Part shown: positions 14,163 to 21,526 of the stretch, one piece after another
Layout of the letters: each line of letters starts with the position of its first letter
Position numbering within the stretch: position 1 is the first letter of the stretch
Assembly (NCBI GenBank): GCA_943908425.1
Contig: CALTTC010000025.1
Location: 1-28,675 of the forward strand
Reading direction: 5' to 3'
From: an uncultured Moraxella sp.
Lineage (GTDB): Bacteria; Pseudomonadota; Gammaproteobacteria; Pseudomonadales; Moraxellaceae
DNA: 28,675 bases
Position numbers and translations under genes: made by a program
Notes under the pieces: model-generated
What the model was told of the DNA's origin: nothing
Databases searched by the model: none
The model's input: only the letters and a program-made list of their open reading frames with translations

Positions 14163-15656
14163 TTAATCCGTCCAAGCTCGTCTATCAGCTTCATTTTTAA
14201 GTTTTGGAAACTTATCAGGGTCAAAGCGGATTTGGTCAAATGGCACGCCCTCTTTGATTTGATTTTCATAATCTTTTAACACACGCAGTGCCACAGGCGA
14301 CAGCCACACAATCGCCACCAAGTTAATAATCGCCATAATACCCATCGTCAAATCAGCAAAATTCCACACCGCTTGCAAATTTGCCACCGAACCGATAAAC
14401 ACCATCAAAAGCAAAGCAACTCTTAGCCCCATCATCGCCATTTTGGTGTTTTTCTCCCCTGCCAAAAACTCAATATTGCTCTCGCCATAGCTATAATTGG
14501 CAATGATGGTGGTAAATGAAAAAAAGAAAATCGCCACCGCCACAAAATAAATACCAAAATCGCCGACAAAATGCGACAACGCCAGCTGGGTCAGCTGAAT
14601 GCCTTCTTGCTCCACATCGGCATTAACCACCCCTGACAAAATCACAATGGCGGCGGTCGCTGTACAAATCACCAACGTATCCATAAACACGCCAAGCATC
14701 TGCATAAAGCCTTGTACCGCAGGGTGGTCAGGGTGAGATTTGGCAGTGGCAGCCGCATTGGGGGCAGACCCCATACCTGCTTCATTAGAAAATAGCCCAC
14801 GCTTGATACCGTTAATCATCGCTTGAGCAACAGTATAACCAACCACGCCCCCCGCCGCTTGTTCAAGCCCAAATGCCGATTTAACAATAGTCATAATAGC
14901 CGATGGAAACGCCGATAAATTGGTCAAAATAATATAAAGAGCAAGCAAAATATACAAAATCGCCATCACAGGAACAATCTTGCCTGCCACTTTTGCCACC
15001 GAGCGAATACCGCCAAAAATCACAGGGGCAACCAACAACACAAGCCCTATCCCTGTTGCCCACGTTGGCACGCCAAAGGCTTGCTCACTGGCGGCAGCGA
15101 TGGTATTGGCTTGCACGCCATTAAAAGCAAGCCCAAAGGCAATCAATAAACACACCGAAAACAGCATTGCCAGCCACTTTTGCCCAAGCCCTGCCCAAAT
15201 ATAATACGCAGGTCCGCCACGATAGACGTTATCGGTGTGCGGGACTTTATACGCCTGTGCCAACGCCGACTCCACAAAGCTTGTCGCCATACCCAAAATG
15301 GCGGTAACCCACATCCAAAAAACCGCCCCAGCACCGCCCAAATAAATAGCAATAGCAACCCCTGCCAAATTGCCTGTGCCAACCCTTGCCGCCAAAGACG
15401 TCATCAGTGCTTCATAGGAGCTAATACCGCCATCACGGCGACCTTGCCCTGACACCTTGAGCAGTTGCCACAAATGCCCAAAATGGCGAAACTGGGCAAA
15501 ACGGGTCGCCACGGTAAAATACAGCCCACCGCCCACCAGCAAAAATACAATCAGCCCATACCAAGGATTATTTAAAATCAGCCAATCGCTACTGCCCCAA
15601 ATTAAGCTCACCCCCCAATTCACCGCATCATTTATCGGCTTGAACAATTCATTCAT
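14163..15656 (-). CDS. Sodium:alanine/glycine symporter (AGCS family)
   Basis: AGCS carriers import alanine or glycine with sodium across the inner membrane. The family motifs are strong: SYEALMTSLAARVGTGNLAGVA, GGAGAVFWMWVTAILGMAT with SFVESALAQ, the GGPAYYI block, and SNEAGMGSAPNAAATA. Ten to eleven membrane helices are visible. The frame is open to 15704, but the ATG at 15656 follows GGAG by five bases and is the better start, giving 497 residues, normal for the family. It is monocistronic, with a terminator downstream. Its position beside the pyroglutamate module and the S9 peptidase adds to the amino-acid scavenging theme, but there is no evidence of co-regulation. Alanine versus glycine specificity cannot be told. 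Confidence 0.94.
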   Translation of the reverse strand: MNELFKPINDAVNWGVSLIWGSSDWLILNNPWYGLIVFLLVGGGLYFTVATRFAQFRHFGHLWQLLKVSGQGRRDGGISSYEALMTSLAARVGTGNLAGVAIAIYLGGAGAVFWMWVTAILGMATSFVESALAQAYKVPHTDNVYRGGPAYYIWAGLGQKWLAMLFSVCLLIAFGLAFNGVQANTIAAASEQAFGVPTWATGIGLVLLVAPVIFGGIRSVAKVAGKIVPVMAILYILLALYIILTNLSAFPSAIMTIVKSAFGLEQAAGGVVGYTVAQAMINGIKRGLFSNEAGMGSAPNAAATAKSHPDHPAVQGFMQMLGVFMDTLVICTATAAIVILSGVVNADVEQEGIQLTQLALSHFVGDFGIYFVAVAIFFFSFTTIIANYSYGESNIEFLAGEKNTKMAMMGLRVALLLMVFIGSVANLQAVWNFADLTMGIMAIINLVAIVWLSPVALRVLKDYENQIKEGVPFDQIRFDPDKFPKLKNEADRRAWTD

Positions 15657-15987
15657 AAACGCTCCAAATCCACTCAAAAAAACCACCAAGCTTGTCCACC
15701 CCACCCAATAATGCTAATGGCCTAAGTGCTAACAGCTTGCAAAAGACGCCTATTATAACGATTTTATGACGATTTGTTGTACAATTATGGTGCGTTCTTG
15801 CTAACCAAGCCTAATTTGGACAATTTTTATGGGCACACTTTTTATGCGGTACGCTTACAGTTAAGGGCTTAGGCTTGCCAAAATAGACATATCCTACCCA
15901 ACATTTAATTTACCCACAGCTTGCAACTAAATAGTAACATTTACCAATAATACGCTATAATAGCCAAAATTTAGCCCTAACACGCCG
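15657..15987. promoter_or_regulatory. Divergent promoter region between AGCS and mscS
   Basis: This 331-bp region must hold promoters for both genes. On the plus strand a perfect TATAAT lies at 15956-15961, about 26 bp before the mscS ATG, without a clear -35 box. On the minus strand TATAAT (complement of 15752-15757) could serve the AGCS gene, again without a good -35. No ORF or RNA gene is supported here. Confidence 0.45.
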
Positions 15988-17007
15988 ATGACTGCCACCA
16001 CTACCCAAGAATTCCAAACCCAAGCCCAAAAAGCTGGCGAAAAATTAAGCGAAACCGCCGAAGAATACCGTGCCATTGCTGGCATTGCCAACGAATTTAT
16101 CCAAAGCTTTTGGGAACGCCTGCCTTATTTGATTGTGGCGACCGCCATTTTTTTGCTGTTTTGGGGCATCTCGCATTTATTTAAAAAGCTTGTTGTCAAG
16201 CTTGTTGGCGAAGAAAACCGCTACAAGCACAATCTGATTATCGTGGTCAGACGACTTGGCAGTGCAGGGATTTTGTTCATTGGCTTTATGCTCGCAATGC
16301 TGGTTGCCTTGCCCAACTTTACGCCAACCAAGCTTATGGGGGCGTTGGGGATTGGCTCGGTGGCGATTGGTTTTGCTTTTAAAGATATTTTTCAAAATTT
16401 ATTGTCTGGGATTTTACTTCTATTGTCCGAGCCATTTCGTATTGGCGACCAAATTGTGGTCAAAAACTTTGAAGGCGTGGTAGAAAGTATTGAAATTCGT
16501 GCCACCGTTATTCGCACCTATGATGGACGGCGAGTGGTGATTCCCAATTCAGAGATTTATACCTCAGCGGTAACGGTCAATACCGCCTACCCCAACCGCC
16601 GCCTAGAATTTGATGTGGGTATCAGCTATGATGATGACATTACCCTTGCCAAACAGGTCATTCGCCAAAGTCTAGACAACTGCCCAAGCGTCTCAAAAGA
16701 AGCCGAGCCATCAGTCATTGTTACCGAGCTTGCCGACTGGTCTGTCAATATCCGTGTGCGTTGGTATATCAGCGATGGCACGCAAGCACGGAGAATGGCA
16801 AGCTTAGATGAAGTCATTATTAACATCAAAGAAGCCTTAGATAATGCTGATATTGAAATTCCTTACCCCACCGAAAAACAGGTGCGTATTGAAGACATTA
16901 TGCCAAAAATCAAAAAACGCTTAAAAACGGCACCCAATGTTACCGTCAGCACCTTTGATGAAGCCGAAGACAGCACGCCCAAAGACTGGGGCGAACCACA
17001 AAAGTAA
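15988..17007 (+). CDS. mscS: Small-conductance mechanosensitive channel, MscS family
   Basis: MscS channels open on membrane tension and release solutes during hypoosmotic shock. The 339-residue protein has a charged N-terminal region of about 40 residues, three membrane helices (about 45-65, 88-110 and 115-140) and a cytoplasmic vestibule. The pore helix is clear: MGALGIGSVAIGFAFKDIFQNLLSG, then EPFRIGDQIVV, the beta-domain block TVIRTYDGRRVVIPNSEIY, and the RRLEFDVGISYDDDI of the alpha/beta domain. It is somewhat longer than E. coli MscS (286), with a longer N-terminus and an acidic C-terminal tail. No obvious ribosome-binding site precedes the ATG. It complements, in function, the betaine-accumulation genes further right. 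Confidence 0.93.
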   Translation: MTATTTQEFQTQAQKAGEKLSETAEEYRAIAGIANEFIQSFWERLPYLIVATAIFLLFWGISHLFKKLVVKLVGEENRYKHNLIIVVRRLGSAGILFIGFMLAMLVALPNFTPTKLMGALGIGSVAIGFAFKDIFQNLLSGILLLLSEPFRIGDQIVVKNFEGVVESIEIRATVIRTYDGRRVVIPNSEIYTSAVTVNTAYPNRRLEFDVGISYDDDITLAKQVIRQSLDNCPSVSKEAEPSVIVTELADWSVNIRVRWYISDGTQARRMASLDEVIINIKEALDNADIEIPYPTEKQVRIEDIMPKIKKRLKTAPNVTVSTFDEAEDSTPKDWGEPQK

Positions 17008-17010
17008 AAA

Positions 17011-17040
17011 TAGTGGTTAAATAAATAGTGGTTAAATAAA
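17011..17040. repeat. Two perfect 15-bp tandem copies after mscS
   Basis: TAGTGGTTAAATAAA occurs at 17011-17025 and again at 17026-17040, just after the mscS stop. It is a simple tandem duplication with no visible role. Confidence 0.85.
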
Positions 17041-17157
17041 CAATCAGCCATAAAAGCCAAGCAACCTAAAGCAAGCACTATGAATAAATGCTGTCCACGT
17101 GTTGCAATTATCACCGATATCCGATAAAGTAGAGCAATATTCATCACAAGGACGACT

Positions 17158-19398
17158 ATGAAACAGACCTATTTGGCACTCACCATTGCCTTATCGCTTA
17201 GCCCCACCGCTTTTGCCAACGAGCCGACAATGACCGACTATCTCACCCAAGCCACCAACGCCACTTGCGTTACCACATCAGCCACAACCGACACCTGCCT
17301 TACCCCGCCAAGCGTTGCCAAACAAGCCTATGTCGTGCCATCACCCTTTGGGGAGCGTCGTGATGACTATTACTGGCTAAGAGATGATGAACGCAAAAAT
17401 CCTGAAATGCTGAATTATCTAAAAGCAGAAAACGCCTATGCCGATGCCATTTTAAGCCCCCTAAAAGCCACCGAAAACCAATTATTTGATGAAATTGTCG
17501 CACGGGTCAAGCAAGACGACAGCTCCATTCCCTACAAAAAAAATGGCTACTGGTATTATACTCGCTATGAAACAGGACAAGATTATCCCATTTATGCCCG
17601 CCGTGTCGCTACCCCTAGCGTCAGCGTACAAAGCTTACAGAAAGACCTTGAACAAGGCAATTTTGCTGGCGAACAAATCTTACTAAACGTCAATGAACTT
17701 GCCAAAGGACACGACTATTATTCTGCCTATGTTGCCGATATTAGCCAAGACAATCAAAAAATTGTATGGAGTGAAGATACCAACGGACGCCGTCAATACA
17801 CCTTACGCATCAAAGATTTGAATACAGGGCAAGTATTTGATGAAGTCAAAAACACGAGCGGTGAAGCGGTATTTGTTGATAATGGCACGGCGTTTTTGTA
17901 CATTGAAAACGACCCGACCACCTTACTTGGCAATAAAGTCAAACGCCACAAAATCGGCACAGATGGCAAAGATACGCTGGTTTATGAAGAAAAAGACGAT
18001 ACCTATTATATGGGCATTGGGCAAAGCTGTGATGACAAATACGCCATTATTCATTCATCAAGCACCATCTCTGATGAGATTCGCTATGCCCCCATCAATC
18101 AAAGTCAAAAATTCACGACCCTTGCCAAAAGACAACGTGGGCTAGAATACAGTGCCGACCACAACAACGGTCGCTGGTATATTCGCACCAATAAAGACGG
18201 TGCCAAAAACTTTAAAATAATGACCGCCAATAGCAATGCAAGTAGCACCAAAGAGTGGCAAGACACCATCGCTTATAACCCTGACGTTTACATTGATGAG
18301 TTTCAATTATTTGACAGCTTTATTGCCATTGCCGAACGTTCAAAAGGTCTTAATCGCATTCGCATCATTGATAATACAGGCCAAGAACATTATGTTGATG
18401 CCGATGAAAATGCCTACACTATGACCCTTGCTACCAACAGCGAGCCTGACAGCACGCTTTTGCGGTATGATTATGAATCAATGACCACCCCTGAGATCAC
18501 CTATGAATTAGACACCCAAACAGGCAATAAGCAGGTACTAAAACAACGCCCCGTACCCAATTACAATGCCGATAATTATGTTACCGAACGGGTGTGGGTA
18601 ACTGCCCGTGATGGGGTAAAAATTCCCGTGTCGCTTGTCTACCATAAAGACTTTAAAAAAGATGGCAGTGCCGCCTTATTGCAATACGCTTACGGCAGTT
18701 ATGGCTCAAGCACTGACCCTTATTTTAGCACGAGTAACGTAAGCTTACTTGACCGTGGTATGGTTTTTGCCATTGCTCACATTCGTGGCGGTCAAGAGAT
18801 GGGGCGAGACTGGTATGACGATGGCAAATTGCTAAAAAAGAAAAATACCTTCAATGATTTTGTTGATGTTACTCGCTATTTGGTGAACAATGGCTACGCC
18901 GCTAAAGACCGTGTGGCAGCCTATGGCGGTAGTGCTGGCGGGCTGTTGATGGGAGCGATTGCCAATGAAGCACCAAAAGATTATCGGGTGATTTTATCGC
19001 AAGTGCCGTTTGTAGATGTCGTAACCACGATGCTTGATGCGTCCATTCCCTTGACCACAGGCGAGTATGATGAATGGGGCAACCCTGAAACCAGCAAGCA
19101 AAGTTATGAGTATATGCTGTCGTATTCGCCTTATGACAACATCAAAAAACAAGCCTATCCTGCGATGTTTATTGGCACAGGGTTATGGGATTCACAAGTG
19201 CAATACTGGGAGCCTGCCAAATATGTGGCACGATTGCGTACCTATAACACGAGCCCCTACCCCATCGTCTTTCGCACCAATATGGAAGCAGGGCACGGCG
19301 GTAAGTCAGGACGCTTTAACCGTTATCGTGAAACCGCTGAAATGTATGCCTTTATGCTCAATCAGCTTGGGGTAGCGCCAACGGTTAGCTCAAAATAA
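17158..19398 (+). CDS. ptrB: Exported oligopeptidase B-like S9A serine peptidase
   Basis: Oligopeptidase B cleaves short peptides after Arg or Lys. The 746-residue protein has the two-domain S9A layout: an N-terminal beta-propeller (HGPSPFGERRDDYYWLRDD-type opening, here PSPFGERRDDYYWL, and GYWYYTRYETGQDYP) and a C-terminal alpha/beta-hydrolase. The triad is Ser592 in AAYGGSAGGLLMG, Asp678 in GLWDSQVQYWEP and His713 in EAGHGGKSGRF. SIPLTTGEYDEWGNP is an oligopeptidase B hallmark. Unlike the cytosolic E. coli enzyme it begins with a signal peptide (MKQTYLALTIALSLSPTAFA, cleavage after AFA predicted), followed by a ~45-residue linker with two cysteines, so it should act in the periplasm or beyond. 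AAGGACGACT before the ATG supports the start. Confidence 0.92.
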   Translation: MKQTYLALTIALSLSPTAFANEPTMTDYLTQATNATCVTTSATTDTCLTPPSVAKQAYVVPSPFGERRDDYYWLRDDERKNPEMLNYLKAENAYADAILSPLKATENQLFDEIVARVKQDDSSIPYKKNGYWYYTRYETGQDYPIYARRVATPSVSVQSLQKDLEQGNFAGEQILLNVNELAKGHDYYSAYVADISQDNQKIVWSEDTNGRRQYTLRIKDLNTGQVFDEVKNTSGEAVFVDNGTAFLYIENDPTTLLGNKVKRHKIGTDGKDTLVYEEKDDTYYMGIGQSCDDKYAIIHSSSTISDEIRYAPINQSQKFTTLAKRQRGLEYSADHNNGRWYIRTNKDGAKNFKIMTANSNASSTKEWQDTIAYNPDVYIDEFQLFDSFIAIAERSKGLNRIRIIDNTGQEHYVDADENAYTMTLATNSEPDSTLLRYDYESMTTPEITYELDTQTGNKQVLKQRPVPNYNADNYVTERVWVTARDGVKIPVSLVYHKDFKKDGSAALLQYAYGSYGSSTDPYFSTSNVSLLDRGMVFAIAHIRGGQEMGRDWYDDGKLLKKKNTFNDFVDVTRYLVNNGYAAKDRVAAYGGSAGGLLMGAIANEAPKDYRVILSQVPFVDVVTTMLDASIPLTTGEYDEWGNPETSKQSYEYMLSYSPYDNIKKQAYPAMFIGTGLWDSQVQYWEPAKYVARLRTYNTSPYPIVFRTNMEAGHGGKSGRFNRYRETAEMYAFMLNQLGVAPTVSSK

Positions 19399-19411
19399 GC
19401 GGTAAAATCAA

Positions 19412-19445
19412 TACGCCAACCTTGCTACGTGTAAAGGTTGGCGTA
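19412..19445. terminator. Strong hairpin after the S9 peptidase gene
   Basis: TACGCCAACCTT (19412-19423) and AAGGTTGGCGTA (19434-19445) make a perfect 12-bp stem with a 10-nt loop, starting 13 bp past the peptidase stop. There is no T-run afterwards, so termination would need another factor or the hairpin may protect the mRNA 3' end. The rest of 19446-19796 holds a second hairpin (19518-19565) and a promoter, and no gene. Confidence 0.7.
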
Positions 19446-19517
19446 CATTGGTTAATACAACTATCTAGGCAATGCGTAATTGATTAGCTGTGCATAATTA
19501 TTGTTTAATTTATCAAA

Positions 19518-19565
19518 CGGTTATTTTTAGTCAATTATAGCGATTAATACCACTAAAAATAACTG
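19518..19565. repeat. Long AT-rich inverted repeat
   Basis: GTTATTTTTAGT (19520-19531) and ACTAAAAATAAC (19552-19563) are perfect inverted copies; a G-T and a C-G pair extend the stem to 14 bp. The 20-nt loop is also AT-rich. It lies in a long gap with no gene, well away from any stop codon, and could be a dispersed palindromic element. Confidence 0.7.
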
Positions 19566-19744
19566 CTGTCAAATATCGCACAATACATTTAGCCTATATA
19601 CCTTAAAATCTCATCCAAAAACCAAAGAAATCAGTTAAAGGTGGGCATAACCGCCAGTAGCGTATCACCAAATCAGTAAAATATTACCCTATCCAAACCA
19701 ACTAACTAAAAAATATCGCCAAGGAAATAATGGTACGGTAGCGT

Positions 19745-19773
19745 TTGTTGCTGTCTATATTTTGTGCTATGAT
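19745..19773 (+). promoter_or_regulatory. Promoter of the poly-G membrane protein gene
   Basis: TTGTTG (19745-19750) and TATGAT (19768-19773) are spaced by 17 bp, and TGC directly before the -10 gives an extended -10 (TGnTATGAT). The predicted start point is about 17 bases before the ATG at 19797. Confidence 0.6.
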
Positions 19774-19796
19774 TGGGGATTTGTGGACGAGAGTAG

Positions 19797-20321
19797 ATGA
19801 TTCATAAAATCAAGCTGGCAGATGTGAAACCTCTGTCAGATGTGAAACTTAAACAAGAGTATCGACTTGTTATTGCTATTCAAATTATGTTGGTGCTTAG
19901 CGTTTTTTGGCTCTGTATCTTTGATCATCTTATTACCTTCCATCAAGGCTTCAACCTACCCAAAGCTGATGAATTGTATTATAGCGAGGGCACACTCAAT
20001 GCCCATACTCAAAGGGGAGCAAAAGGCGCTGGTTACGACATACTGCTACTTCAATCCCCAAGCAAAACTGAGTTTACGCAATATTATTGTGGCTACAGTG
20101 CCAGACATTATGCCAGAACTGACCATTGCTTTGATATCAAAAAAATAAAACCTTATAATGGTCAGCGTGCAACCATCGGCTGGTACTATCAAGAAAGATT
20201 TTTGTGGAGTAAAAACCCATACCCACAGCTGGTAACTTTGTCTGTGGGGGGGGTAGGCAGTTACGCAGTTATGAGGAAACTAAAGCGCTTATTGAAAGAA
20301 GGCGTAAAAGTACGCATTTGA
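19797..20321 (+). CDS. Membrane protein of unknown function, truncated by an 8-G tract (probable phase-off state)
   Basis: As sequenced, the frame gives 174 residues: a cytoplasmic start, one membrane helix at about 26-46 (AIQIMLVLSVFWLCIFDHLI), then an extracytoplasmic domain with cysteines and GQRATIGWYYQERFL. A run of eight G (20246-20253) sits near residue 150. Beyond it the current frame gives 22 unremarkable residues and stops. A shift of +1 (nine G) or -2 (six G) would enter a frame open to 20434 that encodes GRQLRSYEETKAL, basic residues and then a second hydrophobic helix (FLAFDIAFGIPCGILIALGS). The full protein would be about 212 residues with two helices. GAGAG precedes the ATG. 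I do not recognise the family. Confidence 0.75.
   Translation: MIHKIKLADVKPLSDVKLKQEYRLVIAIQIMLVLSVFWLCIFDHLITFHQGFNLPKADELYYSEGTLNAHTQRGAKGAGYDILLLQSPSKTEFTQYYCGYSARHYARTDHCFDIKKIKPYNGQRATIGWYYQERFLWSKNPYPQLVTLSVGGVGSYAVMRKLKRLLKEGVKVRI
20246..20253 (+). repeat. Poly-G tract (8 G), putative phase-variation switch
   Basis: Eight consecutive G residues lie within the coding frame that starts at 19797. Such tracts slip during replication. With eight G the protein stops at 20321; with nine or six it would continue to the TAA at 20432-20434 and gain a second membrane helix. The downstream alternative frame is open across the whole 180 bp and reads as sensible protein. Confidence 0.75.
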
Positions 20322-20433
20322 GATTTTTGGCATTTGATATAGCTTTTGGTATACCTTGCGGTATTCTGATTGCTTTAGGCTCGCTTCGTATAAGCCAGCT
20401 TAGAAGAGAACTAAAAAATAGGAGTAAAAGATA

Positions 20434-20653
20434 ATGGCGACTAAAAATAGCGTGGATAATATGACTATTGTAGGGAATACTATTAAAGGCGAGGTTAAAG
20501 CCATAATTTGAGACACTTTTGAGATATAACAGACATAGTAAAGAAGAATTAGAAACGCCCAGATACAAAAAAATAACTACCACACCAATATTTATTTTAT
20601 CTATATTTGATTATCCTGCCTTGATATTTTTTGTTTTTAATATAAATAGCTAG
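20434..20653 (+). pseudogene. Small frameshifted membrane protein gene
   Basis: An ATG at 20434 overlaps the TAA that ends the phase-on frame of the previous gene and has AGGAG nine bases upstream. It reads MATKNSVDNMTIVGNTIKG... and stops after 25 residues. Removing one T from the TTT at 20507-20509 would continue into a frame open to the TAG at 20651: ETLLRYNRHSKEELETPRY, then a hydrophobic helix (TTPIFILSIFDYPALIFFVF). The restored product would be about 72 residues. The junction suggests it was translationally coupled to the gene before it. Family unknown. Confidence 0.45.
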
Positions 20654-20658
20654 ATTAA

Positions 20659-20794
20659 GGATGCTCTATATTTAGAATTGGTTCTGTAGACGATGCATTA
20701 AATCACGCAAGAGATATTGATAGGGTAAACGATGTCAATTATCTTAAAAACGCCATTGGGTAATGGTGATGCTAAAGTAGATATAATAAAATAA
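20659..20794 (+). pseudogene. Broken coding fragment, unrecognised
   Basis: A short frame encodes FRIGSVDDALNHARDIDRVNDVNYLKN and ends at a TAA at 20761. A one-base shift at the A-run (20744-20748) moves into LKTPLGNGDAKVDIIK, ending at 20794. Both halves read like protein, without an ATG at the beginning, so this may be the 3' remnant of a lost gene. I cannot name the family. Confidence 0.25.
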
Positions 20795-20814
20795 TTAGCT
20801 TTTAGGATTTTTGC

Positions 20815-21273
20815 ATGGCAGAAAAAATAGAAGAACTCACAAAAATAATGGCTATTTTGATGGCGATTTTTTCTGTAACGGTGATTGGCTTTATGTTATG
20901 GATAAGTTATGCTATATCCAAAAATTCCAAGGACTTTGTCAAAAGCGATTTACTAAAAATTGCTGTCATTAAGAAGGATGATTTAACCTTTAAGGTTCAA
21001 AAAGGTTATGCAAGCGCTCTTGTTATTAGTTATAACAGCCAAACTGTTTATTCACAAGACTTAGGTAGAGAAGTCTCAAAACTAACCGTTAAAAATTACC
21101 CCTCCATAATTCAAGATAAACAAATCTACAATTTTATGCTATATCATTATGCACTTGGGGGTTATGGATTTTCTGGATTTGATTTTTGTGTTAATAACCA
21201 AAAATTTTTTTATGGAAAAGCTATAATAAATTGTCTAAAAAATGGTGAATTTGAGATAATTCATGGGAAGTAA
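20815..21273 (+). CDS. Hypothetical single-TM membrane protein, 152 aa
   Basis: I do not recognise this protein. It begins with a short charged segment, then one membrane helix at about residues 11-34 (IMAILMAIFSVTVIGFMLWISYAI), then a domain of about 115 residues that would face the periplasm or cytosol. The C-terminal part has GGYGFSGFDFCVNNQKFFYGKAIINC with two cysteines that might pair. AGGA before the ATG supports the start. It follows the broken fragments at 20434-20794 and precedes the bet locus. Its last ~14 codons recur, 39 of 43 bases identical, at 28621-28663, with two of the four changes silent, so a related gene once existed or exists there. Base composition is more AT-rich than in the housekeeping genes. 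Confidence 0.7.
   Translation: MAEKIEELTKIMAILMAIFSVTVIGFMLWISYAISKNSKDFVKSDLLKIAVIKKDDLTFKVQKGYASALVISYNSQTVYSQDLGREVSKLTVKNYPSIIQDKQIYNFMLYHYALGGYGFSGFDFCVNNQKFFYGKAIINCLKNGEFEIIHGK
21212..21254 (+). repeat. 43-bp direct repeat, copy A (copy B at 28621-28663)
   Basis: This segment near the 3' end of the 20815 gene matches 28621-28663 at 39 of 43 positions in the same orientation. All four differences are transitions; in the coding frame (GKAIINCLKN...) two are silent. Confidence 0.85.
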
Positions 21274-21434
21274 GTTCAGCTATGAAATAAATCAAGGGGG
21301 CATAAGAAACAGTCGCTACACTAGGCAATTCACGCAAATTGTCTTATATAGTTATGAACAATAGAGCGGTACTATGATACATACCGCACAATTGAACAAT
21401 CTTTAGGTTTTTATTAAAGGCTTGCTAATTTTTT

Positions 21435-21505
21435 GTAAAAACCGTTTGATATAGTAATATTAACTCAAATATCTTATCAAGAATATTAATTACCAACGGT
21501 TTTAC
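21435..21505 (-). repeat. Imperfect inverted repeat downstream of betT
   Basis: GTAAAAACCGTT (21435-21446) and AACGGTTTTAC (21495-21505) are inverted copies apart from one extra A. Inside them GTAATATT and AATATTAATTAC add partial pairing. A second inverted pair, GGTTTTTA (21406-21413) with TAAAAACC (21436-21443), could form an alternative hairpin. The region lies directly after the betT stop and may end its transcript. Confidence 0.5.
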
Positions 21506-21526
21506 TTATCAACTCCTTTGCCAGAG

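Noticed and set aside
20269..20583. 104-residue minus-strand ORF rich in Leu and Ser
   Set aside because: It is antisense to the poly-G gene and its neighbour; the plus-strand frames have ribosome-binding sites and coherent membrane-protein features.
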